A stretch of DNA of 64,000 nucleotides from Gloeotrichia echinulata CP02. Its GTDB lineage: Bacteria > Cyanobacteriota > Cyanobacteriia > Cyanobacteriales > Nostocaceae. Where the stretch lies: the NCBI GenBank assembly GCA_038087035.1, contig CP051187.1, positions 1,302,001-1,366,000 on the forward strand, in the 5' to 3' direction. The notes under the pieces are model-generated. The model did no database searches. It saw nothing but the letters and a program-made list of their open reading frames with translations, and was not told where the DNA came from. Positions 1 through 8,848 of this stretch are shown here, in pieces. How positions within the stretch are numbered: the stretch's first letter is position 1; each line of letters opens with the position of its first letter. The position numbers were made by a program, and so were the translations under genes.

Positions 1-762
1 CGTGTGATGGAAAGACTCAATAGCTATCAATTGCAGATACTAGAACACCGACAGGAGAATCCTACGGCTGAAGATCTGGCCGATCCTAGTCAAAGGGATG
101 AACAAATTCTTCGCCGAGAATTGAGCAATCGCTCGCTTTTGTTCAAAGTTGTTACGCCAGAGATATCATTGGCTTATCTTCCTGGTATCCATGCATTATT
201 GCCCACAGAACGTCATCAACTGGAACTACCAATATTCCACAGAGCGATCGCTCAACTGCTGAACAATAATGCTAATCTGATGTCTAAGATGCAGATTCAA
301 TGGACAGAATCTGGCAAACCAATAGTTATCGGACTACTAGACGAGAGAGTAGAAGTATCGCTTGCCCACGACGAACATGTTTGTTTCTGTGTTGTCGGTA
401 GAGGAGTGCAGGGTTGTGACATTGAACCAGTAACTCATCGCAGTGTGGAAGATTGGATTGCTTTATTGAGTGATTCTCGATATCCATTAATCCAACAACT
501 AGAGAGCAAAGACTCAGTAGATCGTGCTGGGACTCGGATTTGGACAGCTATAGAAGCCATACGTAAGGCGACTAAAGCCAAAGATATTAATTTAGCAATT
601 GAGCGCATAGAAGGAGATAGCATTTTATTCAGTGATGTCACTACCAACAGTCAAATTCAAGTTCTTACCTTTCCCATTCAACTGACACGTAGTCCTGAAA
701 GAATGATAGCCCTAGTTGTTGTCCCATTCCGCTCTTTAAATTGGATTGCTGGCTCAGTTTAA
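1..762 (+). CDS. C-terminal part of a polyketide synthase-like protein: 4'-phosphopantetheinyl transferase domain (partial)
   Basis: The reading frame is open to the window edge, so this is probably the end of a longer protein; a GTG/ATG pair at 4-9 would also allow a free-standing 252-residue protein. About 120 residues from the start is an Ser-Leu-Ala-His stretch, then GCDIEPV (about 137-143, like the GxDIE metal-binding motif) and WTAIEAIRKA (about 180-189, like WxxKEAxxK). These three motifs are typical of Sfp/AcpS-type transferases, which attach the phosphopantetheine arm to acyl carrier proteins. Enediyne-type iterative polyketide synthases are known to end in such a domain, and the DUF1702, oxygenase and flavoprotein genes downstream fit that. 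The usual K of WxxKEA is replaced by I, so activity is uncertain. The stop codon coincides with the first bases of a dispersed repeat end (TAAGTAGGTCGGCGCAA, 760-776). Confidence 0.72.
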   Translation, partial: RVMERLNSYQLQILEHRQENPTAEDLADPSQRDEQILRRELSNRSLLFKVVTPEISLAYLPGIHALLPTERHQLELPIFHRAIAQLLNNNANLMSKMQIQWTESGKPIVIGLLDERVEVSLAHDEHVCFCVVGRGVQGCDIEPVTHRSVEDWIALLSDSRYPLIQQLESKDSVDRAGTRIWTAIEAIRKATKAKDINLAIERIEGDSILFSDVTTNSQIQVLTFPIQLTRSPERMIALVVVPFRSLNWIAGSV

Positions 763-889
763 GTAGGTCGGCGCAATTAAATATAACTGGCTTTAGATAA
801 TTGTAGGTTGGGTTTCGTTCCTCAACCAAACCTACGCCTAAATAAAAAATCTGCCCACATCCCAAAACTTTTAGTGAACGAAATAGGAA

Positions 890-2710
890 ATGTCTGTGAA
901 CAACACAACTCAATCTCAAGTTTACGATGTCGTCATTATGGGCGCGGGGATAGCCGGAGTATCTCAAGCTCGACACTTGCTGCTGAATATTCCCAACATC
1001 AAAATCGCCTTAATTGACCCACGTCCTGAAGAAAGAACTGAAAAAGATTTAAAAATTGGTGAGTCAACTGTCGAAATTTCTACTCTATTTTTCGGTAAAG
1101 AATTGGGTCTTTATGATTACTTAATTGAGAATCATCCGCCGAAATTTGGACTAAACTATCATTGGGCTAAAGACCCAAAAAATACAAATAATATCGATGA
1201 TTACTATCATGTTTGGTCTATTAAACAACCCCCACTAGCTTCCGTTCTGATGAATCGCGCCAAGTTCGAGCGGGATGTCTTGAAAATGAACAAAGAGATG
1301 GGAGTTGACTTTTATAACGGTCGTGTAATTGATGTTAATTTAGCCTCTGGAGATACCCCAAACACTGTTAAGGTTAAAATAGGTAGTGATTACCTAGAAC
1401 TTACAGCCAAGCATCTGATTGACGCCGCTGGACGCAAATTTATCATTGGGCAGAAGACAGATAATCTACTCTTTGGCCCTGAGAAACTCGTTGGTCTTAA
1501 CAATGGCTCTGCATGGGTACGGGTTAAAAATGTTGATCGCACCATTTTTCATAGTGGTTACGATCCTACAGGTGCTACCTGTAGCCATTACTATGCCACT
1601 AATCACATGATGGGTCACGGACATTGGATTTGGGTCATTCCTACAGATACTCAAACTATGGAACTGTCAGTAGGAATATCCCATCATCATGAAGTTATCC
1701 CAGCGCAGAGCGTTAACACCAAAGAAAAGTTTTATGCGTTTCTAGAAGCAAATCACAACATTCTTTACCAACTAGTCAAGAGTGGAGAGGACATAGACTT
1801 TCATTACTTACCAAGGGTCGCACATAAAAGTAAAACTCTGTTTTCTCACGACAATTGGTATGTAATTGGTGACGCAGCAGCCATCTTCGATCCCTTTTAT
1901 TCCTTGGGGATGGTAATGATGACATTTCAAATGGAAAGTGTCACAGAAATTATCCGGGCAAAATTAGCAGGTGAGCCGGATGTAGAGAAAAAGCGGGCTG
2001 TGTATAATGCATACAATCTTGGCTATATAGAATCTTGTAATCATCTTCTCCACGACCACGCTAAACAACTCGGTCATGCTAGCATCATGAGCTGGCGCGT
2101 CTACTTAGAAAACATGTGGTGGTTCGGGCTGATTGTACCTTTATATGTTGGCAAATGGCACTTAGATTTAAAATTTCTCCGCAGTTTTAGCCAACAAAGT
2201 CGTCAAGTCATCAGAAAACTGATGTCTCATGTTTATGAACAGTTTAATGAACTCATAGAAAAAGATGTTAATATTGGTATGATGTATGTCCATCGAGGGC
2301 AGCAATTACCTTTTGGTTACTACATAACCCAAGAATTTGATAGTTATCTACAAAATACAAAGTATGAACCTAAAAGATGCAATGTTTTTGCTTACATGAA
2401 AAACATTTACTTCTTTATTGCTCTTTGGTATCTCAAATTCCTGTGGAAAGGTTTTGGACTAAAAGGTGTGTTGTCACCAAAGAATCTCAAACATGTTTTT
2501 GCTTTACTCAATGCATCTGCTCAATCAAGCTGGAATGATTTCATTTACCGACGCCAGACCAAAGGTTTGCCGGCTAATAGTGAAATCGCTAGGGTAACAG
2601 AAGAGTTCAAGAGTTATAAATATCAACCTGAATTGGAGCCTTGGTTAAAAAGTCAGAATGCGGAAGAGTCAAAATTGCAGGAGAAAGAGCTAGTCGCATC
2701 TGAACTATAG
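890..2710 (+). CDS. FAD-dependent oxidoreductase, flavin-halogenase-like (copy 1)
   Basis: A 606-residue flavoprotein. The N-terminus has a dinucleotide-binding motif (VVIMGAGIAG, about 14-24), followed by a GES motif (57-59), the WIWVIP hexapeptide (246-251) that matches the WxWxIP signature of flavin-dependent halogenases, and GDAAAIFDPFYS (327-338), the usual second FAD motif. A lysine at 85 (PPKFGLNY) lies where halogenases keep their catalytic lysine; that alignment is inference. WxWxIP also occurs in related monooxygenases, so chlorination is possible, not shown. An in-frame TAG at 884-886 makes the ATG at 890 the first start; AGGAA directly abuts it, so the ribosome site is poorly spaced. 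It sits between the polyketide-synthase-like gene and a close paralogue, as part of a + strand cluster. Confidence 0.85.
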   Translation: MSVNNTTQSQVYDVVIMGAGIAGVSQARHLLLNIPNIKIALIDPRPEERTEKDLKIGESTVEISTLFFGKELGLYDYLIENHPPKFGLNYHWAKDPKNTNNIDDYYHVWSIKQPPLASVLMNRAKFERDVLKMNKEMGVDFYNGRVIDVNLASGDTPNTVKVKIGSDYLELTAKHLIDAAGRKFIIGQKTDNLLFGPEKLVGLNNGSAWVRVKNVDRTIFHSGYDPTGATCSHYYATNHMMGHGHWIWVIPTDTQTMELSVGISHHHEVIPAQSVNTKEKFYAFLEANHNILYQLVKSGEDIDFHYLPRVAHKSKTLFSHDNWYVIGDAAAIFDPFYSLGMVMMTFQMESVTEIIRAKLAGEPDVEKKRAVYNAYNLGYIESCNHLLHDHAKQLGHASIMSWRVYLENMWWFGLIVPLYVGKWHLDLKFLRSFSQQSRQVIRKLMSHVYEQFNELIEKDVNIGMMYVHRGQQLPFGYYITQEFDSYLQNTKYEPKRCNVFAYMKNIYFFIALWYLKFLWKGFGLKGVLSPKNLKHVFALLNASAQSSWNDFIYRRQTKGLPANSEIARVTEEFKSYKYQPELEPWLKSQNAEESKLQEKELVASEL

Positions 2711-2803
2711 CTCAATATGGTTCAGTGACTTCGTAGGGTGGACATTGCTACTCAAAAAAATTCAAATTCATACAATTTTCTAGTTGGTAAAAAGGAAAAT
2801 TCC

Positions 2804-4675
2804 ATGAACAACAATCAGTGCCGAACCTATGATTATGATGTAGTAATTATGGGCGCCGGATTTGCGGGAGTATGTCAAGCTCGCCACCTATTACTTAATG
2901 TTCCCAATATCAAAATTGCTTTAGTTGATCCTCGTCCTGAAGAACGGACAGAAAAGGACTTGAAAGTGGGAGAATCAGCGGTGGAAATCTCTACTCTGAT
3001 GATCTGCAAAGAATTGGGTCTTTATGATTACATGATTGAAAATCATCCGCCCAAATTTGGTTTAAACTTTCATTGGCCTAAAAATCTAGAAAGTACAGAA
3101 AACATTGATGATTACCATCATCTCTGGGCTATTCGCCAACCACCATTGGCTTCTGTTCTCATCCAACGTCCCAAATTCGAGCGGGATGTGCTGAGGATGA
3201 ATCAGGAAATGGGCGCTGTCTTTTATCAGGGTCGTGTTGTTGATGTTGAGCTAAACCCTGGCGATACCCTGAACCTGGTGAAAGTCAAACTGGATGATGA
3301 GTATATCGAACTGAAAGCCAAACATGTCATTGATGCATCAGGACGCAGGTTTATCGTTGGTCGCAAGACAGATAATTTATTATTTGGCCCTGAAAACGTC
3401 CGTGGCGTTAATAATGGTTCAGCATGGGTGCGGGTGAAAAATGTTGATCGCTCCATCTTTCACAGCGGTTATGATCCTTTAGTTTCCACCTGTAGCCACT
3501 ACTATGCTACTAATCACTGGATGGGTCACGGACATTGGATTTGGATGATTCCCACAGACACTCAAAGTATGGAATTGTCTATCGGATTAGTCCACCATCA
3601 CGATTATATTCAGGCTCAGACTGTCAACACTAAAGAAAAGTTTTATGCCTTTTTAGAAGCAAATCATAACATTCTTTATCGACTGATCAAGAGTGGCGAA
3701 GAAATTGATTTCCATTACTGGCCAAAGCTAGCTCACAAGAGTAAAACTATACTCTCAAAAGATAACTGGTATGTAATTGGTGATGCAGCAGCTATCTTTG
3801 ATCCCTTCTACTCGATGGGAATGACGATGATGTCTTTCCAAATAGACACCGTTACAGAAGTAATTCGCGCCAAGTTAGCAGGTGAACCAGATGCAGAGAA
3901 GAAGCGGGCGGTTTACAATGGCTTTAATTTAGGGATGATTGAGCGTAATAATCTTCTTGTCAGCAATCATCCTCAGCATCTTGGTAATGCTAGCATCATG
4001 AGTTATCGCATGTTCCTAGAAAACATGTGGTGGTTTGGAATGATGGTTCCTTTGTATGTGGGTAAATGGCATTTAGATTTGAAATTCCTGGCAAAAATTA
4101 AGCAGCCAGGTCGTGTATATATTACCGAAATCCTAACTGCTGCATACAAGCAATTAACAGAGTTGGCACAAAAGAACGCCAACATCGGGTTTATGTATAC
4201 CCATCGAGCCGATGAATTGCCTTTTAATTACATAATGAGCCGGGATTTTGACGAATACATCCACCTGACCAAGTACGAACCTCAACGAACTAATGTTTTT
4301 GTATCTATGCAATACACTCACTTTTTCGTGGCTATTTGGTACCTGAAATTCCTATGGAGGGGTTTTGGACTAAAAGGTTTGTTAGCACCACAAAATCTGA
4401 AGCACATTTTCGCTTTACTAAAAGCATCTGCTCAAGCTGGTTGGGATAACTTTATTTTCAAATGGCAAACCAAAGATGTGCCAGACAACAGCATAACTGC
4501 TAAGGCTAGAGAAAATTTCAAAAGTTACCAACATCAAACAAAATTGCAGCCTTGGTTAAATTTGGTCAAGGAAAAAACTGTCCAAAATGGGGCTGATGAA
4601 TTGCCAAATATTCAGGATAAAACTGTAGCAAAAGTTCCTGAGCTAGTTGGGGTTTCAGCTAAAGCCAACTCCTAA
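2804..4675 (+). CDS. FAD-dependent oxidoreductase, flavin-halogenase-like (copy 2)
   Basis: A 623-residue tandem paralogue of the preceding gene, collinear along its whole length without obvious gaps in the catalytic part. It has VVIMGAGFAG near residue 13, WIWMIP at about 245-250 and GDAAAIFDPFYSMGM from about 326. The frame could start at a GTG at 2738, but the ATG at 2804 has an AAGGAAA ribosome site 6-12 bases upstream and gives the same N-terminus as the paralogue, so it is preferred. Two similar but clearly diverged enzymes side by side suggest sequential or alternative modification of one substrate rather than a recent duplication. Either could be a halogenase, hydroxylase or dehydrogenase; the substrate is presumably the polyketide made by the upstream enzyme. 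Confidence 0.85.
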   Translation: MNNNQCRTYDYDVVIMGAGFAGVCQARHLLLNVPNIKIALVDPRPEERTEKDLKVGESAVEISTLMICKELGLYDYMIENHPPKFGLNFHWPKNLESTENIDDYHHLWAIRQPPLASVLIQRPKFERDVLRMNQEMGAVFYQGRVVDVELNPGDTLNLVKVKLDDEYIELKAKHVIDASGRRFIVGRKTDNLLFGPENVRGVNNGSAWVRVKNVDRSIFHSGYDPLVSTCSHYYATNHWMGHGHWIWMIPTDTQSMELSIGLVHHHDYIQAQTVNTKEKFYAFLEANHNILYRLIKSGEEIDFHYWPKLAHKSKTILSKDNWYVIGDAAAIFDPFYSMGMTMMSFQIDTVTEVIRAKLAGEPDAEKKRAVYNGFNLGMIERNNLLVSNHPQHLGNASIMSYRMFLENMWWFGMMVPLYVGKWHLDLKFLAKIKQPGRVYITEILTAAYKQLTELAQKNANIGFMYTHRADELPFNYIMSRDFDEYIHLTKYEPQRTNVFVSMQYTHFFVAIWYLKFLWRGFGLKGLLAPQNLKHIFALLKASAQAGWDNFIFKWQTKDVPDNSITAKARENFKSYQHQTKLQPWLNLVKEKTVQNGADELPNIQDKTVAKVPELVGVSAKANS

Positions 4676-4693
4676 TTTTAACAGATTATTGTA

Positions 4694-4716
4694 AGGGCAC
4701 GGCAATGCCGTGCCCC
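4694..4716. repeat. GC-rich palindrome, GGCACGGCAATGCCGTGCC family
   Basis: A perfect inverted repeat between the second flavoprotein and the aldehyde dehydrogenase. The same palindrome occurs at 13386-13414, and split versions with an internal insert lie at 27452-27507 and 52036-52098. An ATG at 4710 in the aldehyde dehydrogenase frame falls inside this palindrome, which argues against that start. Confidence 0.85.
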
Positions 4717-4757
4717 TAACTATGTACTTCATGTATCTGAAAAATGGTGAAAAAGCT

Positions 4758-6113
4758 ATGCTCACTCAAGTAGAATATTATGAAATTGAGAAACAGCGCC
4801 AGTTTTTTAATGTTGGCAAAACAAAAAGTATTGATTTTCGGATTCAACAACTGAAAATTCTTCAGCAAGCGGTTGAGAACAATAAAGATAGTATTGTTAA
4901 AGCTTTAAAAGCTGATTTGCGTAAATCAGGCTTTGAAGCTTATTTTGAAATAATTGGCGTTTTAGAAGAAATTAAATATGCTCTGAAAAATATTAGAGCC
5001 TGGACAAAACCACAGAGGGCGGCTACTCCCTTTTTTCAGTTTCCTTCTTCTGCTCAAGTTCGTTCTGAACCTCTTGGTGTTATTCTGATTATTGGTCCTT
5101 GGAATTACCCATTTAATTTAATGTTTGCTCCATTGGTGGGTGCGATCGCATCTGGAAACTGTGCAATTTTAAAACCATCAGAAATCGCTCCTGCTACCTC
5201 TTTCCTTGTAGCCAAAATAGTAAAGGAAAATTTTGACCCATCTTTTATTGCAGTCATTGAAGGTGGGATTGAAACAAGTCTTACACTATTGGCACAAAAT
5301 TTTGATCATATCTTTTTCACCGGTGGCACTGAAATTGGTAAAATTGTCATGACAGCCGCCGCTAAAAATCTCACACCAGTTACCCTAGAACTAGGAGGAA
5401 AAAGCCCTTGTATTGTTGATGAAAATACTCATCTTGAACATACAGCTAAAAGAATTGTTTGGGGCAAATTCTTTAATGCTGGTCAAACTTGTACTGCGCC
5501 TGATTATCTATTAGTCCATCGTCAAATTAAACAAGATTTATTGGCTAGCATCAAAAAACAAATAGGAATTTTTTACGGTGACGACCCGTCAACAAGTAAA
5601 AGCTTTGCTAGAGTCATTAATCAAAAACATTTCCATCGCCTTGCTGCTTTATTAAAAAGTGGTAAAATTTTAGTTGGAGGCGAAACTGATTTAGATGATC
5701 TTTATATTGCTCCCACGGTTATCGATCAAGTTTCTTGGCAAGACAAGATCATGCAAGAAGAAATTTTTGGTCCGATTCTTCCAGTTCTAGAATATACAGA
5801 TTTAGCAGAGGCGATCGCCCTAGTTAATCGACAACAAAAACCCCTCGCTTTATACTTCTTTTCCAACAATAAAAAAAATCAAGAGCGGATTTTGCAAGAA
5901 ACTGTTTCTGGCGGAGTCTGCATTAACGATACAGTCATGCATTTGACTGTCCCTTCTTTACCTTTTGGTGGAGTTGGTGCTAGTGGTATGGGTCGTTATC
6001 ATGGTAAAGCTGGCTTTGATAACTTTTCTTATCAAAGAGCAGTATTAAATAAATCTTTTCTCATAGATTTAAAATGGAGATATCCTCCCTATGCTGAGAA
6101 AAAGAAACATTAA
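4758..6113 (+). CDS. Class-3-type aldehyde dehydrogenase
   Basis: A 451-residue NAD(P)-dependent aldehyde dehydrogenase of the short class-3 (fatty aldehyde) type, oxidising an aldehyde to a carboxylic acid. Visible motifs are GPWNYPFN (113-120), the catalytic base region TLELGGKSP (E211) and the nucleophile region FFNAGQTCTAP (C245). The frame extends up to 4710, but the upstream starts lie in or next to a dispersed palindrome; the ATG at 4758 with GGTGA about 8 bases upstream gives a normal family N-terminus. The C-terminus is short and basic (AEKKKH) and carries no obvious membrane anchor. It lies just before a carotenoid-oxygenase gene, an enzyme type whose products are aldehydes, so the two may act in sequence. 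A general detoxification role cannot be excluded. Confidence 0.9.
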   Translation: MLTQVEYYEIEKQRQFFNVGKTKSIDFRIQQLKILQQAVENNKDSIVKALKADLRKSGFEAYFEIIGVLEEIKYALKNIRAWTKPQRAATPFFQFPSSAQVRSEPLGVILIIGPWNYPFNLMFAPLVGAIASGNCAILKPSEIAPATSFLVAKIVKENFDPSFIAVIEGGIETSLTLLAQNFDHIFFTGGTEIGKIVMTAAAKNLTPVTLELGGKSPCIVDENTHLEHTAKRIVWGKFFNAGQTCTAPDYLLVHRQIKQDLLASIKKQIGIFYGDDPSTSKSFARVINQKHFHRLAALLKSGKILVGGETDLDDLYIAPTVIDQVSWQDKIMQEEIFGPILPVLEYTDLAEAIALVNRQQKPLALYFFSNNKKNQERILQETVSGGVCINDTVMHLTVPSLPFGGVGASGMGRYHGKAGFDNFSYQRAVLNKSFLIDLKWRYPPYAEKKKH

Positions 6114-6172
6114 CTAATATTCTTAACTAACTGATTGTGAATTCCTAACCTAATAATAAAGTAGTCTTGACT

Positions 6173-7582
6173 ATGACCATCGCCAAAGAAATTAGTCCCT
6201 ATCTTACAGGTAACTTTTCTCCAGTACAAACAGAAATCACAGCCGATAACCTCATAGTAATTGGAGAATTACCAACTGATTTATCAGGAATGTTTGTCCG
6301 CAATGGACCAAATCCCCAGTTTCCTCCTAAAGGAGATTACAGGTGGATTGATGGCGATGGTATGTTGCATGGGGTGCAGATTAGTAATGGTAAAGCCACT
6401 TACCGTAACCGCTATGTCCAGACACGAGGACTTGAACTAGAGCAAAAAGTTGGTCGAGCCATATGGACAGGTCTAATGGAATCGCCACAGCTTCACAACC
6501 CTCCGAATAATCTCTTTAGTCCGTTTAAGAACACTGCTAATACTGGTATAGTGTGGCACGCAGACCAACTCCTAGCGCTTTGGGAGGGAGCAGAACCATA
6601 CAAAATTGCGGTGTCTGATTTAGCAACAATTGGACCATACACTTATCAAGGTCAACTTACCTCTGCTTTCACCGCTCACCCCAAAGTGGATTTTATCACA
6701 GGGGAAATGATGTTTTTTGGCTATTGTCTACTAGAGCCACCTTATTTGAAATACAGCGTGGTTTCAGCCAAGGGAGAGTTAAAAAGAACAGTTCCCATTG
6801 ATTTACCTTGTGGAGTGATGATGCATGATTTTGCCATCACTGAAAACTACACTATATTCATGGATTTACCGTTGACATTTAGTGTAGACAGGCTACGAAG
6901 CAGAGAACCAGCTTACATGTTTGAACCAAATGCTCCCAGTCGCTTTGGTATTATTCCCCGTCATGGAGATAACACAAATATTCGCTGGTTTGAAGTTTCT
7001 ACCTGCTATGTTTTACATACTCTCAATGCTTATGAATCAGGAGAGGAAATCGTCGTCATAGCCTGTCGGACAAATGATGCTCAACTGCTGAATATACCCA
7101 CAAAAACAAATTTACGTCACCATCAGGTAACGCAACCGGAGTTATATTGTTGGCGATTTAATCTCCGCACAGGTGTAGTTCATGAAGGAACAATTGATGA
7201 TTTGTCCTCAGAATTTCCTACTCTAAATCAGCAATTTGTAGGACGACGGAATCGCTACGGCTACTCAGCCAGAATGGTGCCGGAAATGTTGCCTATTTTC
7301 ACTTCTGATGCCGTAATTAAGTATGATTTTGCCAATGATGATTCCCAAGTGCATGAGTGGGGTTCAGGTCGGTATGGAGGAGAAGCAATATTTGTCCCCC
7401 GTTCAAATAGTAATCTAGAGGATGATGGTTGGTTATTAACTTTTGTCTATGACACAGCTTTCAAAACTTCAGAGTTAGTAGTGCTAAATGCTCAAAATAT
7501 CACAGATAAACCTGTAGCCCGGATTTTACTACCACAACGAGTTCCTTACGGTTTCCACGGAACTTGGATTGCAGAAAAATGA
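6173..7582 (+). CDS. Carotenoid oxygenase (carotenoid-cleavage-dioxygenase family)
   Basis: A 469-residue enzyme of the RPE65/CCD family: non-haem iron(II) proteins that cleave conjugated double bonds with O2 to give aldehydes or ketones. All four iron-binding histidines can be placed: TAHPK (H169), MHDFA (H218), LHTLNAYE (H282) and FHGTW near the end (H462). The N-terminal GMFVRNGPNPQF stretch is also typical. The frame could begin at a TTG at 6167; the ATG at 6173 is preferred. Stand-alone cyanobacterial members cleave carotenoids or apocarotenoids, but the position between an aldehyde dehydrogenase and two DUF1702 genes suggests that it cleaves or oxygenates a polyene polyketide here. That substrate is inference. 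Confidence 0.92.
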   Translation: MTIAKEISPYLTGNFSPVQTEITADNLIVIGELPTDLSGMFVRNGPNPQFPPKGDYRWIDGDGMLHGVQISNGKATYRNRYVQTRGLELEQKVGRAIWTGLMESPQLHNPPNNLFSPFKNTANTGIVWHADQLLALWEGAEPYKIAVSDLATIGPYTYQGQLTSAFTAHPKVDFITGEMMFFGYCLLEPPYLKYSVVSAKGELKRTVPIDLPCGVMMHDFAITENYTIFMDLPLTFSVDRLRSREPAYMFEPNAPSRFGIIPRHGDNTNIRWFEVSTCYVLHTLNAYESGEEIVVIACRTNDAQLLNIPTKTNLRHHQVTQPELYCWRFNLRTGVVHEGTIDDLSSEFPTLNQQFVGRRNRYGYSARMVPEMLPIFTSDAVIKYDFANDDSQVHEWGSGRYGGEAIFVPRSNSNLEDDGWLLTFVYDTAFKTSELVVLNAQNITDKPVARILLPQRVPYGFHGTWIAEK

Positions 7583-7696
7583 ATTATGAATTATGATTTT
7601 TTAATGCATCCAGTAGGCTACGCAATGCCAAGCAAAACCCAGATGTGTAAGGCATAGCCCTACCTAGATGTAATTCAAAAATCTATTAATTATTAA

Positions 7697-7845
7697 TTAA
7701 GTCGGCGCGAAAAAACAAAACTATATTACTACATGTAAATATCCTCCAAATGCTTACAAATGACAAATGACAAATGACAAATAACAAATGACAAATGACA
7801 AATGACGACCAAAGCTAGTATGGTGTATTTGCGCCGACCTACTTA
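7697..7845. mobile_element. MITE-like element, AAGTAGGTCGGCGCAAA-ended family, full copy
   Basis: Left end AAGTCGGCGCGAAAAAA and right end TTTGCGCCGACCTACTT form imperfect terminal inverted repeats. The core has a conserved ACAAAACTATATTACTACATGTAAAT block followed by a variable tract of CAAATGA-type heptamers and then GACGACCAAAGCTAGTATGG. Related copies or ends lie at 760-785, 9823-9952, 18174-18287, 24481-24619, 30062-30125, 45700-45859 and 59503-59541. No transposase is encoded, so it would depend on one elsewhere. Confidence 0.75.
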
Positions 7846-7881
7846 TTAATGCATCCAACTTTTTAAATCAGGAAAAATATC

Positions 7882-8814
7882 ATGATACAAGACGCTTGGC
7901 AATCAAGTTTAAATAAAGCCACACTGCCGACAGATTTGATCGCTACTTGGGCTGAACGCGAAGTAAAAGAAAGTGATAGCGGTATCCAGAAGCGATTAGA
8001 ACAGGCTGGTCGTTCGTTAATGAAAGGATACCACACAGCTGTTACTGATGAATTAGAAGCGATCGCCCCCAAGTTAAATGAACTAGATGAAGAGTTGCGG
8101 GGATTTGCTTACGAAGGCGTCGGTATGGGACTAGGACAGCGGGATTTTCTCACACCCACTACCCACAATCGCATAGCCACCTTGGTTACAGGAGATGGAG
8201 CCGTTTATCATAACTGGGTTTATGTCGGTTTGGGCTTGATGTTGGCTAGGGTGGGGCGACCTATCGAACCAATTTTGCAAAGATTTGATAACGTCAAGGC
8301 TTGGTTAATAGTCGATGGCTACGGCTTTTATCAAGGTATGTTCCACTGGCGAGACTCACTGGATAATCAAGTCATCTCGGAACAAATTTCTGGTTATACT
8401 CGCAGTGTCTTTGACCAAGGTTTGGGTCGCAGTATTTGGTTTGTCGATGGTGGTGATGTCAATCGCATCATACGCACCATTGATGCCTTTTCACCCGAAA
8501 GACGAGAAGACTTGTGGGGTGGTGTAGGTTACGCCTGTGCTTACGCTGGTGGTGCAGAACGTACAACTATAGAAGCTTTAGGAAATAAAGCAGGTGCTTA
8601 TCACTCTTGTTTAGCCCAGGGTACTGCTTACGCAGCCAAGTCCCGCCAAGCACTTGGTAATCAGTCAGTTTACACAGAATTGGCTTGTCAGGTGTTGTGG
8701 GAAATGGGTGCTGATGCTGTAGCTGACAGTTTGGCCAATCATGGCGAAACTCCAGTATGGCAGCATTACCGGGCGCGGATACCTCATCCAGTGAGAAGTA
8801 AGATAGCAGCTTAG
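7882..8814 (+). CDS. DUF1702 family protein, enediyne-cluster type (copy 1)
   Basis: A 310-residue protein that I recognise as DUF1702 from motifs such as DGYGFYQGMFHW, FDQGLGRSIWFV and DLWGGVGYACAYAGG. DUF1702 proteins are known from enediyne biosynthesis clusters (UnbL-like) and from other cyanobacterial polyketide loci; their biochemical role is not established. There is no signal peptide or clear membrane segment. The start has a good ribosome site (AGGAAAA, 7870-7876). The gene is followed 34 bases later by a second DUF1702 gene, so they are probably co-transcribed. A roughly 150-bp repeat element lies immediately upstream and separates the pair from the carotenoid oxygenase gene. Confidence 0.85.
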   Translation: MIQDAWQSSLNKATLPTDLIATWAEREVKESDSGIQKRLEQAGRSLMKGYHTAVTDELEAIAPKLNELDEELRGFAYEGVGMGLGQRDFLTPTTHNRIATLVTGDGAVYHNWVYVGLGLMLARVGRPIEPILQRFDNVKAWLIVDGYGFYQGMFHWRDSLDNQVISEQISGYTRSVFDQGLGRSIWFVDGGDVNRIIRTIDAFSPERREDLWGGVGYACAYAGGAERTTIEALGNKAGAYHSCLAQGTAYAAKSRQALGNQSVYTELACQVLWEMGADAVADSLANHGETPVWQHYRARIPHPVRSKIAA

Positions 8815-8848
8815 TGCAAAATTGTCAAGATATATAAGGATAATCAAA

